In this document: piece after piece, positions 53,145 to 60,809 of the stretch | Layout: every line of letters starts with the position of its first letter | Position numbering within the stretch: position 1 is the first letter of the stretch | Assembly (NCBI GenBank): GCA_025363755.1 | Contig: JANYLQ010000018.1 | Coordinates: forward strand, 1-60,809 | Source: Hyphomicrobiales bacterium | GTDB taxonomy: Bacteria > Pseudomonadota > Alphaproteobacteria > Rhizobiales > Aestuariivirgaceae | DNA length: 60,809 nucleotides | Direction: 5' to 3' | Translations under genes and position numbers: made by a program | Notes under the pieces: model-generated | What the model was told of the DNA's origin: nothing | What the model saw: only the letters and a program-made list of their open reading frames with translations | The model's database searches: none

Positions 53145-53561
53145 ATGTTCAATTTCCAAACCATACGTTTCGTCATGCGCCTCATCTTGGCGGTTTTCTA
53201 TTTTGCGGCGGGCGTTTTACATTTAAAATCGCCAGCAGGTTTCATCAGCATCGTTCCCAGCTTTGTGCCGTGGCCTGCCGAAATTGTGTGGTTCACTGGT
53301 GTTTGCGAAATTGCAGGTGCAATTGGCCTCTTCATCCCGAAACTGCAAAAAGCAGCGGGAATTGGCTTGGCGCTTTATGCAATTTGCGTTTTCCCCGCCA
53401 ATATCAATCATGCTTTGAACCATATCGATGTTGGCGCGTTACCAAATTCGTGGTGGTATCATGGCCCAAGGTTTCTTCTGCAACCCGTTTTGGTTTGGTG
53501 GGCGCTGTTTTGCGCGGGAACGATAACTTGGCCAGCAAAACAGCCGACTGTGAAGTTATGA
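53145..53561 (+). CDS. DoxX-like membrane protein
   Basis: A 138-residue protein with four helices: RLILAVFYFAAGVLHLKSPA, EIVWFTGVCEIAGAIGLFIP, AAGIGLALYAICVFPANINH and LLQPVLVWWALFCAGTITW. The pattern AG--H---P--F--I-P and TG--EI-GAIGL is that of the DoxX/DoxD-like superfamily. Function unclear. It follows the methyltransferase gene after 34 bases and may be co-transcribed. Confidence 0.82.
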   Translation: MFNFQTIRFVMRLILAVFYFAAGVLHLKSPAGFISIVPSFVPWPAEIVWFTGVCEIAGAIGLFIPKLQKAAGIGLALYAICVFPANINHALNHIDVGALPNSWWYHGPRFLLQPVLVWWALFCAGTITWPAKQPTVKL

Positions 53562-53607
53562 TTGCATTTCCTATATTGTAGCCATGGTCAGAAGCAGGAG
53601 TTGAAAT

Positions 53608-54006
53608 ATGAAAACCTTTTCAGTGTTCTTGGCGGCTACAATGATATCGGCATTAACTATCACCTCTCAAGCTCAAGTAGACAGCTCCAACTATAGTGAA
53701 TCGGCATCCGCCATTTTGTCTGCTGGTTCGGCATCGGCTAAAATCCGCAACTTGAAATCGGTTCCCAGCGTGGGCATCGTTCGGGTGCAGTTCGGTTTTG
53801 TACCGCGCCTTAGCGATGATGGCGAAAACACCTCCACCTTATTATTATCGGCTGAACGAAACAGCGCCGGCATCGCCAAATTGCGCGCCGCTTTGAATTC
53901 TAACCCGGTCACAAGGAGCGCTTTGGCCGAACACGGTGTCAACCTTCGCCGCGTCATTGGTGTGAATGTAAGCGCAAACGGGTCATTGCGGCTTTTTGTA
54001 AAATAG
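53608..54006 (+). CDS. small exported protein of unknown function
   Basis: A 132-residue protein with a signal peptide (MKTFSVFLAATMISALTITS) cut near SQA. The mature part is about 110 residues with a serine-rich start and alternating hydrophobic residues (VGIVRVQFGFVP, LRRVIGVNVSANGSLRLFV) suggesting a small beta-rich domain. No cysteines. I do not recognise it. AGGAG seven bases before the ATG supports the start. It follows the DoxX-like gene after 46 bases on the same strand. Confidence 0.65.
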   Translation: MKTFSVFLAATMISALTITSQAQVDSSNYSESASAILSAGSASAKIRNLKSVPSVGIVRVQFGFVPRLSDDGENTSTLLLSAERNSAGIAKLRAALNSNPVTRSALAEHGVNLRRVIGVNVSANGSLRLFVK

Positions 54007-54113
54007 ATTCATTATTTCAGCGTTTAACCAAACCGCTAACGAAGTTTTTACCGTTCCTTTGCACACCGAATTAAAGAATTTGCCGCAATGTGGATCACTT
54101 ACAGGGGCAATAA

Positions 54114-54554
54114 ATGCGTTTTGGTGGCAAATTCAGTGCTGGTATGTGGGCGTTTCTATTAGCGTCTGCGTTTGCGCATAATGCTACTGCTGCCAGCAAA
54201 TCAATCGGATTAACGACCAGCGTCACGATTACCCAGTCCTGCGCAGTGACCGTTTCGAGCATGAACTTCGGCAATATTACTGCGGTCACTGGAACCGAAG
54301 TCACCACATCAACTGCAAAAGTGACGTGTTCCGCTGGAACACCCTATTCCGTCTCATTCAGGCCGGGCGCTGTGCAAACATCTGGTACGGGAAATTTGGT
54401 AGGGCCGGGCGGCAATATTCAGGTTTTTGTAAGCCTTGCAACCAGCGCCGGAACCAGTACAGGATCGCATATTTTAAACGGAAAACTAACCGCCAGCCCG
54501 ATCACCACAACGGGACTTTATCAGAACAATTTTCTGATTTACGTGAATTATTAG
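54114..54554 (+). CDS. spore-coat-U/DUF4402-like pilin-type secreted protein
   Basis: A 146-residue exported protein with a signal peptide ending near ATA. The mature part has TITQSCAVTVSSMNFGNITA, STAKVTCSAGTPYSVSFRPG, and the terminal LYQNNFLIYVNY with alternating hydrophobics of a donor-strand-exchanged beta sandwich. The two cysteines (about 44 and 70) match the conserved disulfide of SCPU/DUF4402 subunits assembled by the chaperone-usher route. No chaperone or usher gene is within the window, so secretion partners must be elsewhere or absent. AGGGG precedes the ATG. Confidence 0.7.
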   Translation: MRFGGKFSAGMWAFLLASAFAHNATAASKSIGLTTSVTITQSCAVTVSSMNFGNITAVTGTEVTTSTAKVTCSAGTPYSVSFRPGAVQTSGTGNLVGPGGNIQVFVSLATSAGTSTGSHILNGKLTASPITTTGLYQNNFLIYVNY

Positions 54555-54570
54555 AAATAGCTCCGACTAT

Positions 54571-55092
54571 TTAATATTTCAAAACTTGCGCCTCACTTTG
54601 ACAAGTCCACTTCGCCATCGCTGCTGTTGCAATGCGGCGAGCCTTTTCATTGCTCGCCACTTCGCCAACGATGCACGACAAGCCACTATCTAATAAGCGG
54701 AAGATGAACAGCCGCTCAACAATCGGAGGTTCGGTCTGATATGCAAATCTGGCAATTACAACCTTGGGCACAAATTTGCCTTTAGTCTTTTCTCCACCCC
54801 AAACGATGGGCCAATTGCCCCGCGCTGCATCCATGTTGCTCAGCGCAAGATGCGGCAACCTACCAAACCCAACACTCACTCGCACCCCTTCATGAAACTC
54901 GATCCAAGTTGACGCGGCAGGAAATGACAAGCATTTACGCTTGATATAATCTTCGCCCTTATCAACATCACCAGAAGCCAACTCCACACATTTGCCAGCT
55001 TGGAAGTCTTGAGTGATCCAAACTGGCTTTGCTTCGGCAAAAGCAGCCAACAGAAATGTGAATGATAGACTGAGAAGAACTTTGAACACCAT
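54571..55092 (-). CDS. exported protein of unknown function
   Basis: A 173-residue protein with a signal peptide (MVFKVLLSLSFTFLLAAFAE) cleaved near AEA. The mature part has four cysteines (GKCVEL, RKCLSF, LSCIVG, WTCQSE) that could form two disulfides, and a mixed alpha/beta look (VVIARFAYQTEPPIVERLFI). I do not recognise a family. It lies downstream of phaC on the same strand, 41 bases after the phaC stop, but has no known tie to PHA granules. It converges with the 54114 gene. Confidence 0.65.
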   Translation of the reverse strand: MVFKVLLSLSFTFLLAAFAEAKPVWITQDFQAGKCVELASGDVDKGEDYIKRKCLSFPAASTWIEFHEGVRVSVGFGRLPHLALSNMDAARGNWPIVWGGEKTKGKFVPKVVIARFAYQTEPPIVERLFIFRLLDSGLSCIVGEVASNEKARRIATAAMAKWTCQSEAQVLKY

Positions 55093-55133
55093 TGATTCCT
55101 AAACGTAAATCAAACCAAGCCCTGCGTCCCCCC

Positions 55134-56936
55134 TCACTCCCCCTTAACCCGCACATATTCTCCCGGCGCATCGCCCAGCACTTTAAGCTTGCCGTCCCCC
55201 GGCATTGGCGCCTTCACCATCTTCCCGCTCTTGGCCGTAATCCATTCTTTCCAATGTGGCCACCATGAACCTGCAGTCTCGGTTGCGCCCGCCATCCACT
55301 CTTCGACTGTCTCGCCACCTTCCGCATTCGTCCAATATTGATATTTGCCCATGCTCGGCGGATTGACCACGCCGGCGATATGACCCGAACCACTGACCAC
55401 CAGCGTGGTCTCGCCACCGAAATGTTCAGCCAAGCGAAACACCGAGGGCAGGGGCGCAATATGATCTTCACGCGCCGCAAGATTATAGACTGGGATTTTC
55501 ACTTTTGAGAGATCGATCACAACATCATCAAGCACCATCTTGCCCTTGGCCAGACTATTATTCATGTAGCACTCGCGCAAATAAAACGAGTGCACACCAG
55601 CGGGCATACGCGTGCTATCAGCGTTCCAATAGAGCAGATCAAACGGCATCGGGTCTTTGCCAAGCAGATAATTATTGACTACATTCGACCAAATCAAATC
55701 ATTGGCCCGCAGCAGATTGAACGCATCGGCCATGCGCGAGCCGGGCAAATATCCCTTATCCTCCATGCGCCCTTCAATCCAGCGCACTTGCTCCTCGTCC
55801 ACATAAACACAAAGATCGCCCGCTTTCTCAAAATCGACTTGCGTGGTGAAAAACGTGGCGGCGTTCACACGGTCATCACCCTTGGCGGCCATGTATCCCA
55901 GCGCTGAGGCCACCATCGTGCCGCCGACGCAGAATCCGACAGTGTTTACCTTTTTGGCACCCGTAGCTTCCTGCACTTTGGTGACGGCGGTCAGGAAACC
56001 GTCATGCATATAATCGGCAAATGTCTTGCGTCCCTGCGCTTCACCTGCATTGACCCAAGACATGACAAAAACCGTGAGGCCCTGTTCAACACACCATTTA
56101 ATATAAGATTTTTGCGGCGTCAGATCGAGAATATAAAACTTGTTGATCCATGGCGGCGCAATCAGCAGAGGGTATTCATGCGTTTGCTCTCCCGCCGGAT
56201 TATATTGGATCAGCTCAAACACATCATTGCGGAACACCACCTTGCCGGGGGTCAGCGCAATATTGCGACCCACTTCAAAAGCAGTTTTATCCGTCTGCAT
56301 AATCCGCAAACGTCCATCGGCAAAATCCCGCTCTAATTTATCCATGCCCTTGAGCAAATTCTCGCCATTGGTGCTCAATGTGGCGCGCAACACCTCGGGG
56401 TTCGACATGGCGAAGTTGGAGGGCGAGAGTGCATTGGTTATTTGCTCCACATAGAATTTAGCTTTGAGTTTAGTGTGTTGGTCGAGATTCGCGTCACTCA
56501 CCATATCAGCCGCCCATTTAGCGCTGATGAGGTAAGCCTGTTTCAGAAAATCAAAAATGGCGTTTTCTTGCCAGTCTTTATCTTTGAAGCGCTTGTCCGT
56601 CTTGGCAGGGGTGGCGAGCGGGAATACCTGCTGCCCCAAAGCCTTGGCCCATGCGCCTTGCCAAAGTACCGTATAGCCCTGCCACAGCTTCATCTGCGCC
56701 ATCATGGTCTTGGCCGGATCATCGTTATAGTGTTTAAAAACTTCGCCCAGTGTCTTGGCCACCTGCTCCATCGGCAAGATTTGGGTTTCAGCTTCCTGCT
56801 TTTGCAAATCTGGTCGCTCGGCCACTTGGCGGGCGATGGCTGAGGCGCGCTCAAACACGCGGGCAAGATTCTGCATCAGCTTCACCGGGTCTGGAAGCTT
56901 GAATTCGGCAGGCAGCGGTTGTTTTGAATCTGTCAT
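55134..56936 (-). CDS. phaC: class I poly(3-hydroxyalkanoate) synthase
   Basis: A 600-residue enzyme that polymerises hydroxyacyl-CoA into storage PHA at the granule surface. The lipase-like box is GFCVGGTM with nucleophile Cys336. The conserved Asp and His are in AAREDHIAPLPSVF and VSGSGHIAGVVNPP. Other hallmarks are LLIAPPWINKFYILDLTPQK, VFVMSWVNAG and RMPAGVHSFYLRECYMNN. The length is that of the single-subunit class I type. I choose the ATG at 56936 (MTDSKQP), with AGAGGA seven bases upstream, over a frame start six codons earlier. No phaA, phaB or phasin gene is adjacent. Confidence 0.95.
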   Translation of the reverse strand: MTDSKQPLPAEFKLPDPVKLMQNLARVFERASAIARQVAERPDLQKQEAETQILPMEQVAKTLGEVFKHYNDDPAKTMMAQMKLWQGYTVLWQGAWAKALGQQVFPLATPAKTDKRFKDKDWQENAIFDFLKQAYLISAKWAADMVSDANLDQHTKLKAKFYVEQITNALSPSNFAMSNPEVLRATLSTNGENLLKGMDKLERDFADGRLRIMQTDKTAFEVGRNIALTPGKVVFRNDVFELIQYNPAGEQTHEYPLLIAPPWINKFYILDLTPQKSYIKWCVEQGLTVFVMSWVNAGEAQGRKTFADYMHDGFLTAVTKVQEATGAKKVNTVGFCVGGTMVASALGYMAAKGDDRVNAATFFTTQVDFEKAGDLCVYVDEEQVRWIEGRMEDKGYLPGSRMADAFNLLRANDLIWSNVVNNYLLGKDPMPFDLLYWNADSTRMPAGVHSFYLRECYMNNSLAKGKMVLDDVVIDLSKVKIPVYNLAAREDHIAPLPSVFRLAEHFGGETTLVVSGSGHIAGVVNPPSMGKYQYWTNAEGGETVEEWMAGATETAGSWWPHWKEWITAKSGKMVKAPMPGDGKLKVLGDAPGEYVRVKGE

Positions 56937-57048
56937 CGCCATATCCTCTACCAATTTCTATTTAAAGCTGATTAAATTTTCGGCAAGCGCATTTCTTGCC
57001 AAATCGTTGCCCGCAAGCCATAAGTCAGCCAACAAAGACAGGCAAAAC

Positions 57049-58356
57049 ATGACGAACGCATTAAGATTGGGTATTGCAGGCTTGGGCACGGTGGGCACAG
57101 GCGTGCTCGACATTTTAAAGACCCATGAGGTCATGTTAACCACCCGTGCGGGCATGCCTGTGAAAGTCACAGGCGTTTCAGCGCGCAGCAAAGGCAAAAC
57201 CCGTGGCCAACATGATTTGTCAGGCCTCGATTGGTTTGATGATCCGGTCGCACTGGCCAAATCCAAAGGCATTGACGTTTTCATCGAATTAATCGGCGGT
57301 GACACAGGGCCGGCCAAGGATGCGGTGGAAGCAGCCATAGCTTCAGGCAAACACGTGATCACCGCCAATAAGGCGTTGCTGGCTCATCACGGTGCAGCAC
57401 TGGCGCGGGCAGCGGAAGCTAAAGGTGTGGCGCTCTATTTTGAAGCGGCAGTAGCGGGCGGCATTCCGGTTATTAAAACCTTGCGTGAAGGCCTGGCTGG
57501 CAATTCCGTGCGCAAATTATTCGGAATCATGAACGGCACTTGCAACTATATTCTAACCAAAATGGCCAATGAAAGCAGAGCCTTCGCTGATGTCCTTAAG
57601 GAAGCACAGGAACTTGGCTACGCCGAAGCCGACCCCACATTTGACGTGGGCGGCTTTGATACCGCGCATAAATTGGCAGTGCTCACGTCGCTGGCCTTTG
57701 GCACCGAAGTGAATTTGGCCAGCATCCGCATCGAAGGCATTGAAGCCATTACGTTAGAAGATATCCGTAATGCTGCAGAACTAGGTTATAAAATTAAGCT
57801 GCTCGGCGTGGCGGTGGCCCATGACGGCGGTGTGGAGCAACGCGTTCACCCCACCTTAATCCCAATTGGCTCGCCTGTATCGGCTACGGATGACGTATTT
57901 AATGCCGTAGTGTTGAAAGGTGATTTTGTAGGAGACCTCGTGCTCGAAGGCCGCGGTGCTGGAGCGCATCCCACTGCTTCCGCGGTGTTATCCGACATCG
58001 TCGATATCGCCCGAAAAAACATCCGCCCATCCTTTGGTATTCCCGCCAAGGAACTGAAAAAATATAAGCCAGCTCCCCCTAAGGCCCATGAGGGCGGATT
58101 TTATGTAGCGCTTGAATTGTTGGATAGGCCCGGCGCTGTGGCCTCAATTGCCACCATTTTGGCCGATGCAAAAATCTCGATTGAAAGCATCGTGCAACGC
58201 GGCAAGGCTGATAAAGATACAAAACGCGCCACAGCCCAATTCATTTTGATCACCCACGACACACTCGAAATGTCGATTCAAAAAGCCGTAGCACGCATAC
58301 AGAAAGATGGCCATGTCGCGGGCACACCGAGAGTCATCCGGATCGAACGATTTTGA
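57049..58356 (+). CDS. hom: homoserine dehydrogenase
   Basis: A 435-residue NAD(P)-dependent enzyme that reduces aspartate semialdehyde to homoserine, the branch leading to threonine and methionine. The N-terminal Rossmann domain has LRLGIAGLGTVGTGVLDILK; the catalytic domain has HVITANKALLAHHG, GIMNGTCNYILTKM and AEADPTFDVGGFDTAHKLAV; a C-terminal ACT domain (GGFYVALELLDRPGAVASIA, about 345-430) senses threonine. The ATG at 57049 has AGG seven bases upstream; frames opening further upstream overlap phaC on the other strand and lack homology. Confidence 0.96.
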   Translation: MTNALRLGIAGLGTVGTGVLDILKTHEVMLTTRAGMPVKVTGVSARSKGKTRGQHDLSGLDWFDDPVALAKSKGIDVFIELIGGDTGPAKDAVEAAIASGKHVITANKALLAHHGAALARAAEAKGVALYFEAAVAGGIPVIKTLREGLAGNSVRKLFGIMNGTCNYILTKMANESRAFADVLKEAQELGYAEADPTFDVGGFDTAHKLAVLTSLAFGTEVNLASIRIEGIEAITLEDIRNAAELGYKIKLLGVAVAHDGGVEQRVHPTLIPIGSPVSATDDVFNAVVLKGDFVGDLVLEGRGAGAHPTASAVLSDIVDIARKNIRPSFGIPAKELKKYKPAPPKAHEGGFYVALELLDRPGAVASIATILADAKISIESIVQRGKADKDTKRATAQFILITHDTLEMSIQKAVARIQKDGHVAGTPRVIRIERF

Positions 58357-58365
58357 GAAACGTCC

Positions 58366-58540
58366 TCTACCGCATAGCGGGAGAGGGTGAGCACTTGCGA
58401 ACGCCGCAAGGCGGCTGGGACAGGGGCCCATTGCAAAGCAATGGGATAGGTGAGGGGCAGTCACGCCATCTCTCAGCCCCTCATCTTTCCCATCTCACTG
58501 CGTTCGACGGGCCCCTTTCTTCTCCCGCAAGCGGGAAAAG
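58366..58540. repeat. palindromic intergenic repeat between hom and recJ
   Basis: The 187-base hom-recJ spacer is full of short inverted repeats: GCCGC-AAG-GCGGC, CCCATTGC-AAA-GCAATGGG and CCCGC-AAG-CGGG. Blocks GGGAGAGGGT and GGTGAGGGGC recur at 24668-24740. There is no gene in it. Confidence 0.6.
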
Positions 58541-58543
58541 ACG

Positions 58544-60328
58544 ATGATTAAACCCGCCTTCCTCGACGTTGAAAAATCCGTCAAAGGCCAGCGTTGGGTG
58601 GCGCGGTTGGACGATCAACGCCTCGCTCAAACCATTGCCGAGAAAAACGAACTGCCAGAAATCCTCGGTCGCGTGATGGCCGCGCGCGGTGTCACGTCCG
58701 ATGAAGCCGAAGCGTTCTTAAATCCAACACTACGTTCTCTTATGCCCCAACCATCTGCATTCTTGGATATGGAAAAAGGTGCGGCGCGTTTGGCCGAGGC
58801 CATCGTGAAAAAAGAAACAATCGGCATCATCAGCGATTATGATGTGGACGGCGTTTCATCTGCTGCCATCATGGTGCGCTTTCTGGCCAGCGTCGGCCAT
58901 GAAGCCAATGTCTATATCCCAGACCGCCTGACCGAAGGTTATGGCCCATCCGAAAAAGCCGTGAGCACATTGAAACAGCAGGGCACGGAATTATTGCTCA
59001 CACTCGACTGCGGTGTAATGAGCCATGATCCACTCGCTCATGCCGCCGATCTTGGCCTTGTCACCATCATCGTTGATCACCACCAAGCAGGCGTGGAGCT
59101 GCCTCACGCTTATGCTGTGATCAATCCAAACCGCCAAGATGATATGTCAGGGCAGGGTCATCTCTGTGCTGCGGGCGTGGTGATGATCTTAATTGCAGCA
59201 GTCAACAAACAACTCCGCACACTCGGCCACTATAACGAGCAACGCCCCGAACCAAACATGCTGCAATGGCTTGAACTCGTAGCACTCGCCACCGTGTGCG
59301 ATGTGGTTCCGCTCAAAGGCCTGAACCGCGCTTATGTCACGCAAGGCCTGCGTATTATGTCCCGCCGCGAAAACCAAGGCATCTCCGCACTGGCCGATGT
59401 CGGCGGCTTGAAACGCAGGCCGGATGTCTATGCCTTAGGCTTCATCCTTGGCCCCCGTATCAATGCTGCCGGTCGCGTAGGCCATGCGGAAGAGGCTCTG
59501 GCCTTGCTCACCACAAATGACAAAGGTGAGGCCTATGCACTCGCCCGCAATCTCGATGACCTCAACCGCAAACGCCAAGTCATCGAACTGCGCGTTGTTG
59601 ATGAAGCCATCGCCCAAGCCGAATCCGCCATGGGCAAAGACAAGCGGCCTTCAATCGTCGTTGTCGCCGCCGATGGCTGGCATCCAGGTGTTGTGGGCCT
59701 GGCAGCTTCACGTCTTAAAGATCGCTTCACTGTGCCAAGCCTCGTGCTGGCTATGAACACCAAAACTGGATTGGCCACAGGTTCTGGCCGCTCTATAGCT
59801 GGCGTTGATCTCGGTAAAGCCGTGCGCCTTGCGTCGGAAGCAGGCATCCTCACCAAAGGCGGCGGCCACGCCATGGCAGCGGGCCTCACAGTGCCAATCG
59901 AAAAACTGGCTGAGCTGCGCCAATTCTTAGATGAAGCCTTATCAGCCGAAGTCGAAAACCTGCGCGATCCATCGCTTGCCGTCGACGGCGCATTAACAGC
60001 CAGTGGAGCAACCCTCGACCTCATCGAACTCCTCGAACAAGCAGGCCCCTATGGCTCAGCCCATCCATCGCCTATGTTCGTGTTCCCCGCTCATAAAGTG
60101 ATCTACGCCGACCAAGCCGGAACCGACCATGTGCGCTGCACTTTAGTTGCCAGCGACGGCACCAAACTCAAAGCCATCGCCTTTCGCGCGCTTAACACTG
60201 AGCTTGGCGAATTGCTGTTATCTGAACGCAATCACCCCATCCATATCGCCGGAAGATTGGTCGCCGACGAATGGGGCGCAAAGCGGGTCCCTAGCCTGCA
60301 AATTGAAGATGCGGCAATTATTCGCTAA
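58544..60328 (+). CDS. recJ: single-stranded-DNA-specific exonuclease RecJ
   Basis: A 594-residue 5'-3' exonuclease used in recombination and mismatch repair. DHH-superfamily motifs are in order: IGIISDYDVDGVSSAAIMVR (motif I), LLLTLDCGVMSHD (II), VTIIVDHHQAGVELPHAYAV (III, DHH) and LATVCDVVPLKGLNRAYVTQ (IV). The DHHA1 domain follows with SIVVVAADGWHPGVVGLAAS and TKGGGHAMAAGLTV. A C-terminal OB fold ends the protein. In several Hyphomicrobiales glpX stands between hom and recJ; here only the repeat spacer does. Confidence 0.96.
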   Translation: MIKPAFLDVEKSVKGQRWVARLDDQRLAQTIAEKNELPEILGRVMAARGVTSDEAEAFLNPTLRSLMPQPSAFLDMEKGAARLAEAIVKKETIGIISDYDVDGVSSAAIMVRFLASVGHEANVYIPDRLTEGYGPSEKAVSTLKQQGTELLLTLDCGVMSHDPLAHAADLGLVTIIVDHHQAGVELPHAYAVINPNRQDDMSGQGHLCAAGVVMILIAAVNKQLRTLGHYNEQRPEPNMLQWLELVALATVCDVVPLKGLNRAYVTQGLRIMSRRENQGISALADVGGLKRRPDVYALGFILGPRINAAGRVGHAEEALALLTTNDKGEAYALARNLDDLNRKRQVIELRVVDEAIAQAESAMGKDKRPSIVVVAADGWHPGVVGLAASRLKDRFTVPSLVLAMNTKTGLATGSGRSIAGVDLGKAVRLASEAGILTKGGGHAMAAGLTVPIEKLAELRQFLDEALSAEVENLRDPSLAVDGALTASGATLDLIELLEQAGPYGSAHPSPMFVFPAHKVIYADQAGTDHVRCTLVASDGTKLKAIAFRALNTELGELLLSERNHPIHIAGRLVADEWGAKRVPSLQIEDAAIIR

Positions 60329-60391
60329 CCCTTGCAATAAATAACGAACCTGCATATAGAGCAGCCGTTCGCCCAAATCGGGCAAACATGT

Positions 60392-60466
60392 GCGCCCTTC
60401 GTCTATCGGTTAGGACGACAGCCTTTCACGTTGTAAAGACGGGTTCGACTCCCGTAGGGCGCACCA
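60392..60466 (+). tRNA. tRNA-Glu (anticodon TTC)
   Basis: Acceptor GCGCCCT (60392-60398) pairs with AGGGCGC (60456-60462). The anticodon stem ACAGC/GTTGT holds loop CTTTCAC with anticodon TTC at 60425-60427. The T-loop is TTCGACT, then discriminator A and encoded CCA. It reads GAA and GAG. An integrase gene starts 78 bases downstream, suggesting that the 3' end of this tRNA is an attachment site. Confidence 0.95.
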
Positions 60467-60520
60467 GTTTCCTATCATAAAAGCATTATAACATTGGATT
60501 TGTTGGCCTTCTCACTTGGT

Positions 60521-60543
60521 GGTGATACAAAAAGGTGATACAA
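60521..60543 (+). repeat. short direct repeat ahead of the integrase start
   Basis: GGTGATACAA occurs at 60521-60530 and again at 60534-60543, immediately before the integrase ATG. The second copy supplies the AAGGTG ribosome-binding site. It could also be an arm-type binding site for the integrase. Confidence 0.45.
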
Positions 60544-60809
60544 ATGGGCCGTAGGTGGCTATCTAAGATGCTATATGCGCAACGCTCACGTCATGGAATA
60601 TGGAAGTACCGTCGTGCTGTCCCTAAGGCCCTCAGTGTCATAGCGGGCAGAAGCGAGATCATCGTATCGCTACGGACTAGAGATGACCGTGAAGCGCAGC
60701 TTGCTTACGTAAAGGCTCATGGCGAAGTTGAGGCGCATTTCAAAAGTCTGTCTCGCATGGCAGCCAATCCAAAATCAGCAAATAGTGACAAGGAAATTTG
60801 GGAACTCAG
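60544..60809 (+). CDS. site-specific integrase (tyrosine recombinase), N-terminal part, runs off right edge
   Basis: The ATG at 60544 opens a frame to the end of the window (88 codons). The peptide contains LYAQRSRHGIWKYRRAVPKA, GRSEIIVSLRTRDDREAQLA and YVKAHGEVEAHF. The pattern of W-Y-RR-VP--L, G--EI--SL-T-D--EA and a following helix is the DUF6538-type N-terminal domain that precedes the core-binding and catalytic domains of many alphaproteobacterial phage/island integrases. The catalytic part lies outside. Being 78 bases beyond a tRNA-Glu gene and pointing away from it is the usual orientation for an island integrated at a tRNA 3' end. Confidence 0.8.
   Translation, partial: MGRRWLSKMLYAQRSRHGIWKYRRAVPKALSVIAGRSEIIVSLRTRDDREAQLAYVKAHGEVEAHFKSLSRMAANPKSANSDKEIWEL

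Overview
The window looks like chromosomal DNA of an alphaproteobacterium, most probably of the Hyphomicrobiales (Rhizobiales) type. The support is gene content and order: bamE / ubiquinol-cytochrome c chaperone / yceD-like / plsX / fabH / ihfA / merR-type regulator, glyA-nrdR near nusB, hom near recJ, rplM-rpsI beside a methionine-biosynthesis cluster, a DUF2842 gene next to heme A synthase, a class I PHA synthase, and two TTAA-N7-TTAA sites of the CtrA type. I cannot assign a genus.

Positions 1-13,100 are a loose accessory region. It opens with the start of a glucoamylase-family gene running off the left edge. Debris follows: a frameshifted hypothetical gene, the last 47 codons of a serine recombinase, two 114-base direct repeats around a small secreted-protein gene, and a degraded IS3-type transposase start. 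It also holds a four-helix oxidase-like membrane protein, a YihY/BrkB protein, a complete CUT2 sugar ABC transporter, and a run of four small exported proteins (8104-11683), one built from a duplicated cysteine-pair domain. It closes with a ParB-like/DNA-methylase gene cut off before its SAM-binding motif, and an array of TTCCCTGTT repeats.

Positions 13,100-33,430 are mostly core genes: an L,D-transpeptidase with a CtrA-like site, glyA, nrdR, an EamA transporter, nusB, an overlapping MFS-transporter/PLP-decarboxylase pair, a cupin enzyme, a relic toxin-antitoxin locus, hppA, a single-chain type IIG (MmeI-like) restriction-modification enzyme overlapping a DmeF-type metal exporter, bamE, and the plsX-fabH-ihfA lipid/nucleoid block.

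Positions 33,455-45,333 form a Wzx/Wzy-type exopolysaccharide locus around tRNA-Pro(GGG). It has an initiating sugar-phosphate transferase, two glycosyltransferases, two flippases, a polymerase/ligase, an outer-membrane export lipoprotein, a Wzc/GumC protein with a decayed kinase domain, and a polysaccharide deacetylase.

Positions 45,300-60,330 are again core: heme A synthase, O-acetylhomoserine sulfhydrylase with a coupled four-gene operon upstream, rplM-rpsI, an rRNA methyltransferase, small envelope proteins, phaC, hom and recJ. The right edge has tRNA-Glu(UUC) followed at once by the start of a tyrosine-recombinase-type integrase, so a mobile island probably begins there and continues outside the window.

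No single locus is a clearly new system. The best candidates for a second look are the secreted-protein cluster with the duplicated domain, the R-M/metal-exporter overlap, the two CtrA-like sites linking cell cycle to envelope and polysaccharide genes, and the pseudokinase form of Wzc.
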